DNA of 64,000 nucleotides. It comes from Cuneatibacter sp. NSJ-177. GTDB taxonomy: Bacteria; Bacillota; Clostridia; Lachnospirales; Lachnospiraceae. Of this stretch, positions 54,067 to 62,547 are shown piece by piece. The position numbers were made by a program, and so were the translations under genes. Where the stretch lies: NCBI RefSeq assembly GCF_022867805.1, contig NZ_JALIFO010000010.1, positions 1-64,000 on the forward strand. Reading direction: 5' to 3'. Every line of letters begins with the position of its first letter. Positions within the stretch are counted from its first letter, which is position 1. Below the pieces are notes generated by a model, which was not told the DNA's origin, ran no database searches, and saw only the letters and a program-made list of their open reading frames with translations.

Positions 54067-54325
54067 TTTAAGAATCCCTCCTGATTTTGGCTGATAGTTT
54101 CCCAGCCTTGATAAATATATCTAACATCTTGTTTCCGCGCGGTCACTTTACATATACCATAATCATATTTCGTTTTTTTGTAAAACACTTATTCAAGAAG
54201 AACCATATAAGTTTTTCCTTAAGTATGCGGATAAAGCACGCATTTCCGCGCCTTTTTTTCGATGAGGAACCGTAATCCGGTGTGAAATAAATCCGGTGTC
54301 AGACCAAGATATTGCTGAAATAAAA
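54067..54325. other. Intergenic region upstream of the enolase-superfamily gene
   Basis: This AT-rich gap is about 260 bp up to the DUF362 terminator. It should carry the promoter of the enolase-superfamily operon; TATGAT (around 54165, minus strand) has no good -35 partner, so no promoter is called. A TGTAAAACACTTATTCA stretch (54179-54195) looks partly dyadic but does not match a known site. Confidence 0.4.
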
Positions 54326-54360
54326 GCCCGCCGCGAGAGGGATTCATTCTCGCGACGGGC
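54326..54360 (-). terminator. Terminator of the DUF362 gene
   Basis: On the minus strand GCCCGTCGCGAGA pairs with TCTCGCGGCGGGC (one mismatch) and is followed by TTTTATTT, 14 bases after the stop codon. It separates the DUF362 transcript from the enolase-superfamily operon. Confidence 0.9.
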
Positions 54361-54374
54361 CAGTTACACGTATC

Positions 54375-55625
54375 CTACTGATCTTCTTTTTTACTTCTCA
54401 TGCCGTCCACGGCCTGAGCTCCGGCAGTAAAGAACATGGGATCACTCCGGTCAAAGTTGTAGACCTCGCGGATCCGTTCTTCGATCTCCAGAGCAGCCGG
54501 CGCACATCCCGCGATATAGTGAACCTGATCCGGGTATTTGGCGTGCTCCTTTTCGTAGATCGCTTTCGCACATTTTCCGATGTAAAAGAAGTTCTTATAT
54601 TCTTTCAAGTTCGCAGGCTTTCCGGTACCGACGCAGACTTGGATATCTTTAAAGTGAGGGAGATCGCCGATGGCGTTCAGACGGCCAAGGGTGATCATCA
54701 AAGCCGCAATACATCCGCTGCACGCATTGCACTCGTAGATCTCAACGCCGTCGAACTCTTTGATATCCGTGGTGGCCGGGCGGAATTTCCGTTTGATACC
54801 ATCGATCCCGTCCCCCAGAATATCAATGTCTTTCAGGTCGATGCTGCCAAGCCCCATCTCGGCCGCCAGTTTTATGTGCTTCACATCATCCGGACTCATC
54901 TGCATGATTTCCAAAATCACGCCGTCCATCGCCACCGGATTCTCCGAGGCCATGATGATATTCAGCGGAACCGGCGTCCCCTCGGCAGGCCCCAAGCCTT
55001 CCTGGGCAATCAGGCCGTCTGTGATGGTCAGATACGGCGGCAGGGCCAGCTGCAGGTCGGCAATGGCCTGATGCAGATGGATCTTGTGAAAACGGCGTTT
55101 TTCCGCAGGCGCAATACATCCCTTCATGTTTTTCATCGCCGCTGTCGCGCCGCACATTGCGTGGGTCTTGATCACCGGCACATTAATGACCAGGTCCGCG
55201 TCCAGCACAGCTTTCGATACCTTCACCGATTCGATTTCCCGATAGCCCTCGTGCTTCACTTCCACCATCGGGGTCGTATTCAGGTCCAAAGTCTTTACGC
55301 CGAGCTTTTCCGCCAGGGCGGTCACGCCAACCTCGTCCATAATTTTCTGGGTTCCAATATGTACCGTTCCGCAACCATCGGCGATGGTAATATCCGTGAT
55401 TCCGTGTTCCTGAAGAAACAGGGTAATCCCTTCCAACGCCAAAAGGGAGGTGACGGCGCCGGTATCCGGCGACAGAAGGCCGGTATAATTCGGTTTTAGC
55501 ATAACAGTCTGTCCGGGCTTTACAAATTTCTCGATACCGCCGATCAGTTCGACCGCTCTCGCTACCGTGTCCTTTACCTGACAGCCTTCCCGGTGTTTTA
55601 CAACAGCAACTTGATATTTTTCCAT
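54375..55625 (-). CDS. DUF362 domain protein
   Basis: This 416-residue protein has a DUF362 core (about 25-290: VMLKPNYTGLLSPDTGAVTS, LVINVPVIKTHAMCGATAAM, NPVAMDGVILEIM) and a Cys-rich stretch NACSGCIAALMITLG (about 312-330) that could bind a metal or Fe-S cluster, followed by YIAGCAPAA. DUF362 proteins are uncharacterised and sometimes carry ferredoxin domains; none is attached here. The start at 55623-55625 is taken because AAAGGAG lies 11 bases upstream; a longer frame crosses the promoter. It is divergent from an IclR regulator. Confidence 0.85.
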   Translation of the reverse strand: MEKYQVAVVKHREGCQVKDTVARAVELIGGIEKFVKPGQTVMLKPNYTGLLSPDTGAVTSLLALEGITLFLQEHGITDITIADGCGTVHIGTQKIMDEVGVTALAEKLGVKTLDLNTTPMVEVKHEGYREIESVKVSKAVLDADLVINVPVIKTHAMCGATAAMKNMKGCIAPAEKRRFHKIHLHQAIADLQLALPPYLTITDGLIAQEGLGPAEGTPVPLNIIMASENPVAMDGVILEIMQMSPDDVKHIKLAAEMGLGSIDLKDIDILGDGIDGIKRKFRPATTDIKEFDGVEIYECNACSGCIAALMITLGRLNAIGDLPHFKDIQVCVGTGKPANLKEYKNFFYIGKCAKAIYEKEHAKYPDQVHYIAGCAPAALEIEERIREVYNFDRSDPMFFTAGAQAVDGMRSKKEDQ

Positions 55626-55763
55626 GATAATCTTTGCTCCTTTATCGTTTCTTTCTTCCAGTTTCTCCAGTGACCCCGCGAAAAGCAACTGAACCTGGAC
55701 GACATTCCTCCTCTCATAGTTCAATAATATCAAATAATAAAACAATATTCTAAGATATTTTTT

Positions 55764-55791
55764 ATATTATCATATGATCTTGAATTGTCAA
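55764..55791 (-). promoter_or_regulatory. Promoter of the DUF362 gene with overlapping palindrome
   Basis: TTGACA (55786-55791), 16 bases, TAATAT (55764-55769) on the minus strand. The 10-bp palindrome ATCATATGAT overlaps the spacer and -10, a suitable operator site. Confidence 0.7.
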
Positions 55792-55874
55792 TAGGGATTT
55801 TCGCTTTTGTAAAATTTTATCAAAATTGCTTGTTTTTCTAAATTTATCTGTTATACTAAAAAATAACTTCACAG

Positions 55875-55919
55875 CAGGTATCTCTGTGGTTTTATTCCAA
55901 TGCTTAAAAACAGATACCT
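55875..55919. promoter_or_regulatory. Candidate IclR operator dyad
   Basis: AGGTATCT (55876-55883) and AGATACCT (55912-55919) are inverted repeats spaced 36 bp apart, with CTCTGTG next to both. They lie 40-85 bp upstream of the IclR start codon, between it and the divergent DUF362 gene. The spacing of about three and a half helical turns would need looping or two dimers. Confidence 0.6.
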
Positions 55920-55960
55920 CTGTGTAAGCAGCATGAGAAAGCAAAGGTGATTGTTCGTTC

Positions 55961-56653
55961 ATGGGGAAAACAAAACCGATTCAGTCCGTGGTTCGGGCTA
56001 TGGAAATATTGGAATATATGGTTAACCACAATCATTGCCGTCTTCAGGAAATCAGCGAGGCGCTCTCTTTAAATAAAAGTACCACCTACACGCTGCTTTC
56101 CACGCTGGAACAAAAAGGCTATGTGGAGCGCGACCCACAGTCGCCCCGCTACTCTCTCTCCATCAGCTGCTGGCAGCTGGGAGCCATCTCAAGGCAGAAC
56201 CTCTTTCCCAGCGTAAAAAGCCGCTGGCTCCTGGAACATCTGGCGGATTCGGTTCAGGAGACCTGCAGCTTTACCTTTTTGTGCGGCCAGCAATACTTTT
56301 TCATTGACGCCTCTGTGCCCAACCGGAGCGTAACGGCGGATTCCCGGATCGGCGAATTCCAAAGTATGCAGAAAGACTGCGCTGTATCCCGCCTGTACCG
56401 GATATGGGAGAAAAACCCGGAAAACCTGCCTCCCTATCTTTGGGATATCGAGGAGGATCAAAAAGGCGCCGCCGCTCTGGCCATGCCTCTTTTTTCACGG
56501 GATCATTTTATCGGGGTTTTTGTGATATACGGAATTCTTCCCCGTTTCTCACAGCCTCAGTTTGCAAAGGCCCATTCCATTTTCTGCCAGCTTCAAGAAG
56601 AGCTGTGCTCCGAAGAACAGCTTTCCCTGTCCCGCTTCTCCAATCTGTCGTAA
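55961..56653 (+). CDS. IclR-family transcriptional regulator
   Basis: This 230-residue regulator has an N-terminal winged helix (SVVRAMEILEYM, LNKSTTYTLLSTLEQKGYVERD) and a C-terminal effector-binding domain, shorter than usual. IclR proteins often control sugar-acid or aromatic catabolism. It is divergent from the DUF362 gene and upstream of the enolase-superfamily/TRAP group, so it likely controls them. The ribosome site is weak (AAAGGTGA). Confidence 0.9.
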   Translation: MGKTKPIQSVVRAMEILEYMVNHNHCRLQEISEALSLNKSTTYTLLSTLEQKGYVERDPQSPRYSLSISCWQLGAISRQNLFPSVKSRWLLEHLADSVQETCSFTFLCGQQYFFIDASVPNRSVTADSRIGEFQSMQKDCAVSRLYRIWEKNPENLPPYLWDIEEDQKGAAALAMPLFSRDHFIGVFVIYGILPRFSQPQFAKAHSIFCQLQEELCSEEQLSLSRFSNLS

Positions 56654-56698
56654 AAAGCAGCGCGGTAACGCCTGAACCAGGCATTACCGCGCTGCTTT
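56654..56698. terminator. Bidirectional terminator
   Basis: AAAGCAGCGCGGTAA and TTACCGCGCTGCTTT form a perfect 15-bp stem, with an inner GCCTG/CAGGC, between the convergent IclR and larC genes. Confidence 0.92.
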
Positions 56699-56740
56699 GC
56701 TTCAACAAAATATCTCTCCCCTTTGTTCCGCAACGATCTT

Positions 56741-57556
56741 TTAGGTTTCTTCCACCCACATCACGCGCAAAATATTGGGCGCGTCGTAATTCCGCTTTCC
56801 GGCCCCGACTCCGATCCGGCGGATCACAAATTTCTCCGGCAGACGTTCTCTGGTCCGGGACGCGGCGGCAATGGCCGCTCCGGTGGGCGTGACGAGCTCT
56901 CCCATCACGTCCGTAATCCGCAGAGGAAGCCCATGGGCCGCTGCGATCTGCGCCACAGCGGGAGCCGGCACGGGGATCCGGCCGTGCTGACAGCGGATCA
57001 TCCCCTGCCCCTCGGACAGAGCCGATACCACGACATCATGAACCCCCAGATTTTCCAGGCAGAAAGCCGCGGCCAAAAAATCCACGATGGAATCCACCGC
57101 GCCGACCTCGTGAAAGTGAACCTGTTCCAAAGGCAGGCCGTGAACCGCGGCTTCCGCCTCCGCCACCAGGCGGAACATCTCTTTCGCCCGGTTCTTGACC
57201 TGCTCCGTCGTATCCGCCCGGTCCAGGATCTCGCAGACGTCCGCAAGGTTCCTGTGCGCGTGGGAGCGCCCGGCTTCCCTGTGATGACGGCATTCCCCTT
57301 CATGGGAATGCGTCTGCGGCCCGTGTGCCGATGCACCGGCGTCAGGTTCGCCGTCTTCCAGGATCACCTGGAAATCCGTGGCTGAAATTCCGTTCTTCTT
57401 CACTTTTCCAATCTGAATCCGGAATTCCGGAAGCGCAAGGCTGTTCAGCACCCGCTCCAATTCCGCCGCATCGGCGCCTAAATCCAAAAGCGCAGCCACC
57501 GCCATATCCCCGCTGATCCCGGAATAACACTCCAGGTATAAAATGGGCTTATTCAT
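56741..57556 (-). CDS. larC: Nickel-pincer cofactor biosynthesis protein LarC, LarC1 part only
   Basis: LarC inserts nickel into the pyridinium-3,5-dithiocarboxylate nucleotide to finish the cofactor of lactate racemase (LarA). The 271-residue protein covers the LarC1 domain: ECYSGISGDMAVAALLDLG at the start, a His-rich loop (HSHEGECRHHREAG), VHFHEVGAVDSIVDF and PTGAAIAAAS. It ends at NILRVMWVEET, where LarC2 should begin. In Lactobacillus plantarum LarC1 and LarC2 are joined by a programmed frameshift; here only a terminator follows. The start is taken as the second ATG (57554-57556), with GGCGGTG 9 bases upstream; the alternative is 6 bases earlier. It overlaps larB. Confidence 0.85.
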   Translation of the reverse strand: MNKPILYLECYSGISGDMAVAALLDLGADAAELERVLNSLALPEFRIQIGKVKKNGISATDFQVILEDGEPDAGASAHGPQTHSHEGECRHHREAGRSHAHRNLADVCEILDRADTTEQVKNRAKEMFRLVAEAEAAVHGLPLEQVHFHEVGAVDSIVDFLAAAFCLENLGVHDVVVSALSEGQGMIRCQHGRIPVPAPAVAQIAAAHGLPLRITDVMGELVTPTGAAIAAASRTRERLPEKFVIRRIGVGAGKRNYDAPNILRVMWVEET

Positions 57557-58301
57557 CTGCATTCACCGCCAATCGATTAATCTGCGCCGCCATGTATCCG
57601 GCGCCATAGCCGTTGTCTATATTTACAGTCGCGATCCCATTGGCGCAGGAATTCAGCATGGACAGCAAGGCGGAAACGCCCCCGAAACTAGCCCCATATC
57701 CCACCGAGGTCGGCACCGCGATCACCGGCCGTTCCACAAGGCCGGCCACCACGCTTCCCAGAGCCCCTTCCATCCCGGCGGCCACAACGACGCAGTTCGC
57801 ACTTCGAAGCTCCTCCAGGTTATGAAAAAGACGGTGAATTCCCGCCACTCCGATATCGTAAAGGCGGGAGACACGGGCTCCTAAAAATTCCGCGGTCTGC
57901 GCCGCTTCCTCCGCCACCGGAAGATCCGCCGTACCGGCGGAGCAGACGGCCACTCGGCCGATTTTCTTCTCCTCATCATTCCCCGCGCGGATGATCCGGG
58001 AGACCGGGTCATAGACCGCTTCCGGTACTTCCGCCTTCACCGCCTGATACTGTTCCGGCGTCGCACGGGTTCCCATGACCGCGCCGTTTTTCTCCCACAG
58101 CCTCCGGAAAATCGCCGTCAAATGCGCGGTTTCTTTTCCGCTGCAGTAAATCACCTCATGAAAACCCGAACGGCGTTTCCGGCTGTCGTCCAACTTCGCA
58201 AACCCCATCTCCTCATAGGAAAAAGGGCGCAGCTTTTGCCCGGCCTCTTCCACCGAAAGCTGGCCTTGCTGTACCTTTCTCAAAATTTCTTCTATTTCCA
58301 T
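57549..58301 (-). CDS. larB: Nickel-pincer cofactor biosynthesis protein LarB
   Basis: LarB carboxylates and hydrolyses nicotinic acid adenine dinucleotide, the first step of nickel-pincer cofactor synthesis. The 250-residue protein has an N-terminal helical domain and a PurE-like carboxylase domain (about 115-245: VAVCSAGTADLPVAEEAAQTA, GAVGSVVAGLV-like GALGSVVAGLVERPVIAVPTSVGYGASF). It overlaps larC and is divergent from a LysR regulator. LarE (sulfur insertion) and LarA (racemase) are not in the window. Confidence 0.92.
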   Translation of the reverse strand: MEIEEILRKVQQGQLSVEEAGQKLRPFSYEEMGFAKLDDSRKRRSGFHEVIYCSGKETAHLTAIFRRLWEKNGAVMGTRATPEQYQAVKAEVPEAVYDPVSRIIRAGNDEEKKIGRVAVCSAGTADLPVAEEAAQTAEFLGARVSRLYDIGVAGIHRLFHNLEELRSANCVVVAAGMEGALGSVVAGLVERPVIAVPTSVGYGASFGGVSALLSMLNSCANGIATVNIDNGYGAGYMAAQINRLAVNADE

Positions 58302-58502
58302 CGTTAACCCTTCTGTATCTGTCTATTCTGACCACGCTTTTTCATCTTATCATATCTCTATTTCCTTTTCAAGATTTTTCTACATTGTCATATTTTTCTA
58401 TGGTTTTTGTTGATTTTTTTATTTTAATAGTATAAAATACTTTTTAAGGATGGACTATCTCTGAAAATCGATTGATTTTTACAAAAGGGGAAGGGTGATC
58501 AC

Positions 58503-59381
58503 ATGACATTACGGCATTTGCAAATTTTCGTCGAAGTGGCGGAGACTGGTAAAATGAGCGAAGCAGCCAATCATCTGTTTATCTCGCAGTCCTCGATCAG
58601 CCAGGCGATTGGGGACATGGAATCCTATTACTCGATTGTCCTGTTTGAACGGCTCTCAAAAAAACTCTATATCACACCGGCGGGAGAGAAACTATTGCAG
58701 TACGCCAAACAAATTCTGCTCCTGTACCAAAACATGGAAGATTTCCTGAACAATGGGAAAACGATTAAGAAACTACGCATCGGCGCGACCTTCACGGTCG
58801 GCACTTATCTGATGAGCCCTCTGATTCAACAATTCAACGTGATAAATCCCTCCATTGATACCGAAGTAGTGGTGGAAAAGACCGCCGCCCTGGAACGGAT
58901 GCTGCTGGACGGAAAACTGGATGTGGCGTTGGTGGAAGGCACCATCAATAAGACGGACCTTCTCTCCTTTCCCGTGATCAATGACGAACTGTTTCTCATC
59001 TGTTCTCCCTCCCATCCCTTTTACCAAAAAGACTCCGTCCGTCTGGAAGAATTGAAGGACCAGCCGTTTATTCTGCGGGAACGCGGCAGCAAAACCAGGA
59101 TGATCTTTGAGCAATATCTTCTCGAAAAAAATATTCCAATCCACGAAAAATGGATCTGCAATAATTCCGAAGCCATCAAATATGCCGTAACCAGCGGCCA
59201 GGGGTTGGGAGTTTTATCAGAAAAAGCCATTCAGGAAGAATGTCAGAAGGGACGCTTAAAAATCATTCCGATTCAGAATGTACATATGACGCGAAAATTT
59301 TCCATCGTCTATCACAAAAGCAAGTACCTCTACGGCGCGCTGACGGATTTTATCAATATCTGTGAAAATTATACCACCTGA
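58503..59381 (+). CDS. LysR-family transcriptional regulator
   Basis: This 292-residue LysR regulator has an N-terminal winged helix (RHLQIFVEVAETGKMSEAANHLFISQSSISQAIGDME) and a periplasmic-binding-protein-like effector domain (about 90-290). It is divergent from larB, with about 200 bp between, the usual place for a LysR target; thus it may regulate larBC in response to an organic acid. GGGGAAGGG precedes ATG. Confidence 0.93.
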   Translation: MTLRHLQIFVEVAETGKMSEAANHLFISQSSISQAIGDMESYYSIVLFERLSKKLYITPAGEKLLQYAKQILLLYQNMEDFLNNGKTIKKLRIGATFTVGTYLMSPLIQQFNVINPSIDTEVVVEKTAALERMLLDGKLDVALVEGTINKTDLLSFPVINDELFLICSPSHPFYQKDSVRLEELKDQPFILRERGSKTRMIFEQYLLEKNIPIHEKWICNNSEAIKYAVTSGQGLGVLSEKAIQEECQKGRLKIIPIQNVHMTRKFSIVYHKSKYLYGALTDFINICENYTT

Positions 59382-59397
59382 TCCCCTATTTCTATCC

Positions 59398-59694
59398 CTA
59401 GTGCGCCCTGCACAGAGGCAGCCTTCTTCTGCGGTTCAGAGCCGCCGCATCACCGAAGTCTTTTTTTCTCACATAAAAAACATAGGAGAAAGCGGGGCCG
59501 ACATGGATATCATTTCTCAGATACCCAGACCAAGCTGTCTCCGCCTTCCGAACTGGACTTTCCGCCTCAGGCTCTTCCCGAACCGTGCGAACCAGATATT
59601 CGATATGCGCAACCGCAAGAATACTGCGGAGCCGGACCACCTCTTTCATGGAAAAGACAATGGCTAATTTTCTTCGGTTAAATATTGTGATCAT
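59398..59694 (-). CDS. Small protein of unknown function
   Basis: This 98-residue protein begins ITIFNRRKLAIVFSMKEVVRLR and contains IEYLVRTVREE and YVFYVRKKDFGDAAALNRR. It resembles, from memory, small Clostridial proteins with a signal-transducing DUF2007-like fold, in which a short sequence around a beta-alpha-beta core binds or transmits something unknown. GAGGAG lies just before ATG. It is convergent with the LysR gene and has its own ribosome site, which is why I treat it as real. Confidence is moderate. Confidence 0.55.
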   Translation of the reverse strand: MITIFNRRKLAIVFSMKEVVRLRSILAVAHIEYLVRTVREEPEAESPVRKAETAWSGYLRNDIHVGPAFSYVFYVRKKDFGDAAALNRRRRLPLCRAH

Positions 59695-59797
59695 ATGCTC
59701 CTCTTTCGAACAGCGGATGAAATTTTTTTCTACTTTTTTATCATATCACAAATATAGTCAAATGGGAATCCTATTTGCAAAAACAAGGAAGTAGCAA

Positions 59798-59826
59798 AAC
59801 CAGCCCGGCGACCCGCCGGGCTGGTT
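59798..59826. terminator. Terminator after the acyl-CoA synthetase operon
   Basis: AACCAGCCCGGC and GCCGGGCTGGTT form a 12-bp stem with a 5-nt loop, 17 bases after the acyl-CoA synthetase stop codon on the minus strand. Confidence 0.9.
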
Positions 59827-59842
59827 TGGTTCCTTTCAAGGA

Positions 59843-61954
59843 TCAGGTCCGCTTCACGATCAGGGCGTCGATCACCGCGATCCCTTTCCCCTCTTCATAC
59901 ACAAAGACCGGGTTCAGGTCCAGCTCCCGGAGCCCATCCTTTTTCGCCACGGCATATTCCGAAACCTTCACGATCAGGCCGCAGAGCGCGTCGATATCCC
60001 GCGGCGCCTGTCCGCGGTAGCCTTCCAGCAGCCGGAAAGATTTCAGGCTCTCCAGCATTTTTCTGGCCTCCCCTTTTCCCATCGGAGCAGGATAGAGTGC
60101 CACATCCTGAAACACCTCGACAAACACGCCGCCCAGGCCTACCATAACCATGGGGCCAAACATCGGGTCGCAGGTCACTCCCAGGAGAATTTCCACCCCC
60201 GGAGGCATCATCTGCTGGATCAGCACGCCTTTCAGATCCGCATCCGGCCGATAGGCGCGGCAGCTCTCCATGATCTGATCAAACGCCTGCAATGCCTCAG
60301 CTTCCGTTTGAATATTCAGCTTCACTCCTCCGGCATCCGTCTTGTGGGTAATGTGAGGAGAATCGATCTTGATTGCCACCGGGAACGGGATATCCGAGAG
60401 CGCGGCCCTGACTTCCTCCGGGCTGCCCGCGGTGGCAAACGGCGGAACCGGCACGCCGAAATCCATCATCTCCCGTTTGCTGTCCGCCTCGCTCAAGGAG
60501 ACCGGCGGACACTCCGGCGCATGAGGGCAGGGCAAGGCCAGCTTCAAATTGTGCTCGCGGTAGTCGTACTTTGTAAAATCCATCAGATAGCGGACCATCT
60601 TATAGCCTTTTTCCCCGCCGGGCGTCACAACCACGCCTGCTTTTTGCAGCATATCCCGGTACTCTTTGTTCCGGCTGGCCTCGTGGGACGGGGTCAGGAA
60701 AATGGGTATCATATCGGGGATCGTTGTAGCAGCCTGGCATAGCGCAGAGATCAGCACTTCGTGAACCGGACTGCGGTGCAGATCCAAGTTCATCCCCATC
60801 GTAACCGCTCCGAAGTCCTGCTGATCCCGGACGGCTTTCAGGATTTTCAGATTGCCTTCCAGATTATAAAAAAGCTCGGTGGTGGCGTCCAAAGGATTGC
60901 AGCTGCGGGCAAACGGAGGGATCACCGCCTTGACCGCAGCCTCCGTCTCCGGCGTATAATCCGGATGCACCAGGTTGTACTTTTCACAGATATCGGCACA
61001 GATCGCGTTTTCTCCTCCCGACAGGTTGACGCTGGCTAGGCCGTCCGTGCGGGGCAGATTCCCGTTCAGGGTGCAGAACATCTGGGCCACGGCCATAAAT
61101 TCCACCAGATCCGTCACCGCTACCACGCCGTATTTTTGAAAAATAGCCTCATAACACTTGGCGCTGCCGGCCAGATTTCCCGTGTGGGAAGCGGCGGCGG
61201 CAGCCCCCTTCCTGGATTGTCCTGTTTTCAGGATGACCACCGGCTTGCGGCGCATGGCCGCGACGCGCAGGGCTTCCTCAAAGCATTCCGGCTTCTTGAT
61301 GCCTTCCAGGTAAGCGGCGATAACCCGCACCTGATCGCTCTTCGCATAAAAGAGCATGATTTCTTCCAGGGTCAGGACATTGCCGTTGCCGCTGGACGCC
61401 GCATAAGTCACGGCAAGCCCTGGGCTCCCCATGATATTCCCGGCTATATAACCGCTCTGGGCCACCACGCCCAGTCCGGTCAGTTCAGAAAATTCAAAGC
61501 CAAAGGTGGTGTGGAGTCCCCACATCATCTTTTTATCCACATTGTTGATGGTCCCCAGACAGTTGGGCCCCACCACAGCCATATCATAATAAGCTGCGAT
61601 TTCCGCCATCTCCCGTTCCAGGGCGTTTCCTTCTTCCGAGTGCTCCTCGGAAAAACCGCTGGCATAGACGATGGCTCCGCCCACGCCTCTCTCCCCGGCT
61701 TCCCGCAGCAGCGGGTTCACTGTCTGCCGCGGAGTGCAGATCAAGATACAGTCCACCGTCTCCGGCAGATCAGAAATCGTCGGATAACAGGGTTTTCCCA
61801 TGAATTCCTTTCGGGTCGGGTGTACGTAGTATACCCGGTCCGCATTGCTGTTTTGAGCGGCGTGTTTGGCCGCGCTGCCGCCGTAGCTTCCTTTTTTATC
61901 ACTGACGCCGATGATGGCGATGCTGGCCGGATTAAAGACTTTGCCAATATCCAT
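59843..61954 (-). CDS. ADP-forming acyl-CoA synthetase, ferredoxin oxidoreductase-linked
   Basis: This 703-residue enzyme has a CoA-binding domain (IAIIGVSDKKGSYGG, about 12-26), phosphohistidine His257 (AASHTGNLAG), and a C-terminal ATP-grasp (about 500-703, ITHKTDAGGVKLN). It is the third such enzyme in the window. It is in an operon with 2-oxoacid:ferredoxin oxidoreductase subunits, the classic pairing in which an acyl-CoA made by oxidative decarboxylation is turned into acid and ATP. The start is set at ATG 61952-61954 because similarity begins there. Confidence 0.93.
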   Translation of the reverse strand: MDIGKVFNPASIAIIGVSDKKGSYGGSAAKHAAQNSNADRVYYVHPTRKEFMGKPCYPTISDLPETVDCILICTPRQTVNPLLREAGERGVGGAIVYASGFSEEHSEEGNALEREMAEIAAYYDMAVVGPNCLGTINNVDKKMMWGLHTTFGFEFSELTGLGVVAQSGYIAGNIMGSPGLAVTYAASSGNGNVLTLEEIMLFYAKSDQVRVIAAYLEGIKKPECFEEALRVAAMRRKPVVILKTGQSRKGAAAAASHTGNLAGSAKCYEAIFQKYGVVAVTDLVEFMAVAQMFCTLNGNLPRTDGLASVNLSGGENAICADICEKYNLVHPDYTPETEAAVKAVIPPFARSCNPLDATTELFYNLEGNLKILKAVRDQQDFGAVTMGMNLDLHRSPVHEVLISALCQAATTIPDMIPIFLTPSHEASRNKEYRDMLQKAGVVVTPGGEKGYKMVRYLMDFTKYDYREHNLKLALPCPHAPECPPVSLSEADSKREMMDFGVPVPPFATAGSPEEVRAALSDIPFPVAIKIDSPHITHKTDAGGVKLNIQTEAEALQAFDQIMESCRAYRPDADLKGVLIQQMMPPGVEILLGVTCDPMFGPMVMVGLGGVFVEVFQDVALYPAPMGKGEARKMLESLKSFRLLEGYRGQAPRDIDALCGLIVKVSEYAVAKKDGLRELDLNPVFVYEEGKGIAVIDALIVKRT

Positions 61955-62007
61955 AAAAGCTTCCCGCCTTTCCGTCGGGCGGGGCCGGATACCGGCCCCG
62001 CACATGC

Positions 62008-62547
62008 TTACTTGTCTAACAACCGGTAACCCCGCTCCAGGGCTATGGTGTTCTGAGCCTCAAACTTTTCTTTTCCCTTTTTTCGGAACATATCATTCAT
62101 GCCGTCGATGGCTTCCTGCATGGTGAAATCCTCCATCACCCTGGCAATGGCGCCCACCATGATGATGTTGGCCCCCCGCGGATTTTTCAATTCTTCCGCG
62201 ATACTCAGGCAGGGGACCTCCACAATGGTGACGTCTTCCCTGGCCCCTTTGCTGTCCACCAAATCGCTGTTGGTGATAATCGTACCACCCGGCTTTACCA
62301 CGCCCTGGAATTTCTGGAAGGAAGGCATATTCATGGCCAGCAGCAAATCCGGCTCTTCCATTCCGGGAATGTAGATATACTTTTCATCATACTTGACCGT
62401 GCAGTTGGCGGTTCCGCCCCGCATGGAGGGACCGTAGGAAGGAAGCCAGGTCGCCTTCCAGCCCTTATAGAGCACGATCTGAGAGAGGACTACGCCTGCG
62501 GTCAGGATTCCCTGTCCGCCAAAGCCTGCAAATACCAGTTCTTTCAT
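62008..62547 (-). CDS. 2-oxoacid:ferredoxin oxidoreductase, gamma subunit
   Basis: This 179-residue subunit shows the pattern ELVFAGFGGQGILTAGVVLSQ at the start and SYGPSMRGGTANCTVKY, which belong to the gamma domain of pyruvate/2-oxoacid ferredoxin oxidoreductases. The beta gene before it overlaps by 4 bp, and the acyl-CoA synthetase follows after about 50 bp. Substrate class (branched-chain, aromatic or 2-oxoglutarate) is undecided. Confidence 0.92.
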   Translation of the reverse strand: MKELVFAGFGGQGILTAGVVLSQIVLYKGWKATWLPSYGPSMRGGTANCTVKYDEKYIYIPGMEEPDLLLAMNMPSFQKFQGVVKPGGTIITNSDLVDSKGAREDVTIVEVPCLSIAEELKNPRGANIIMVGAIARVMEDFTMQEAIDGMNDMFRKKGKEKFEAQNTIALERGYRLLDK

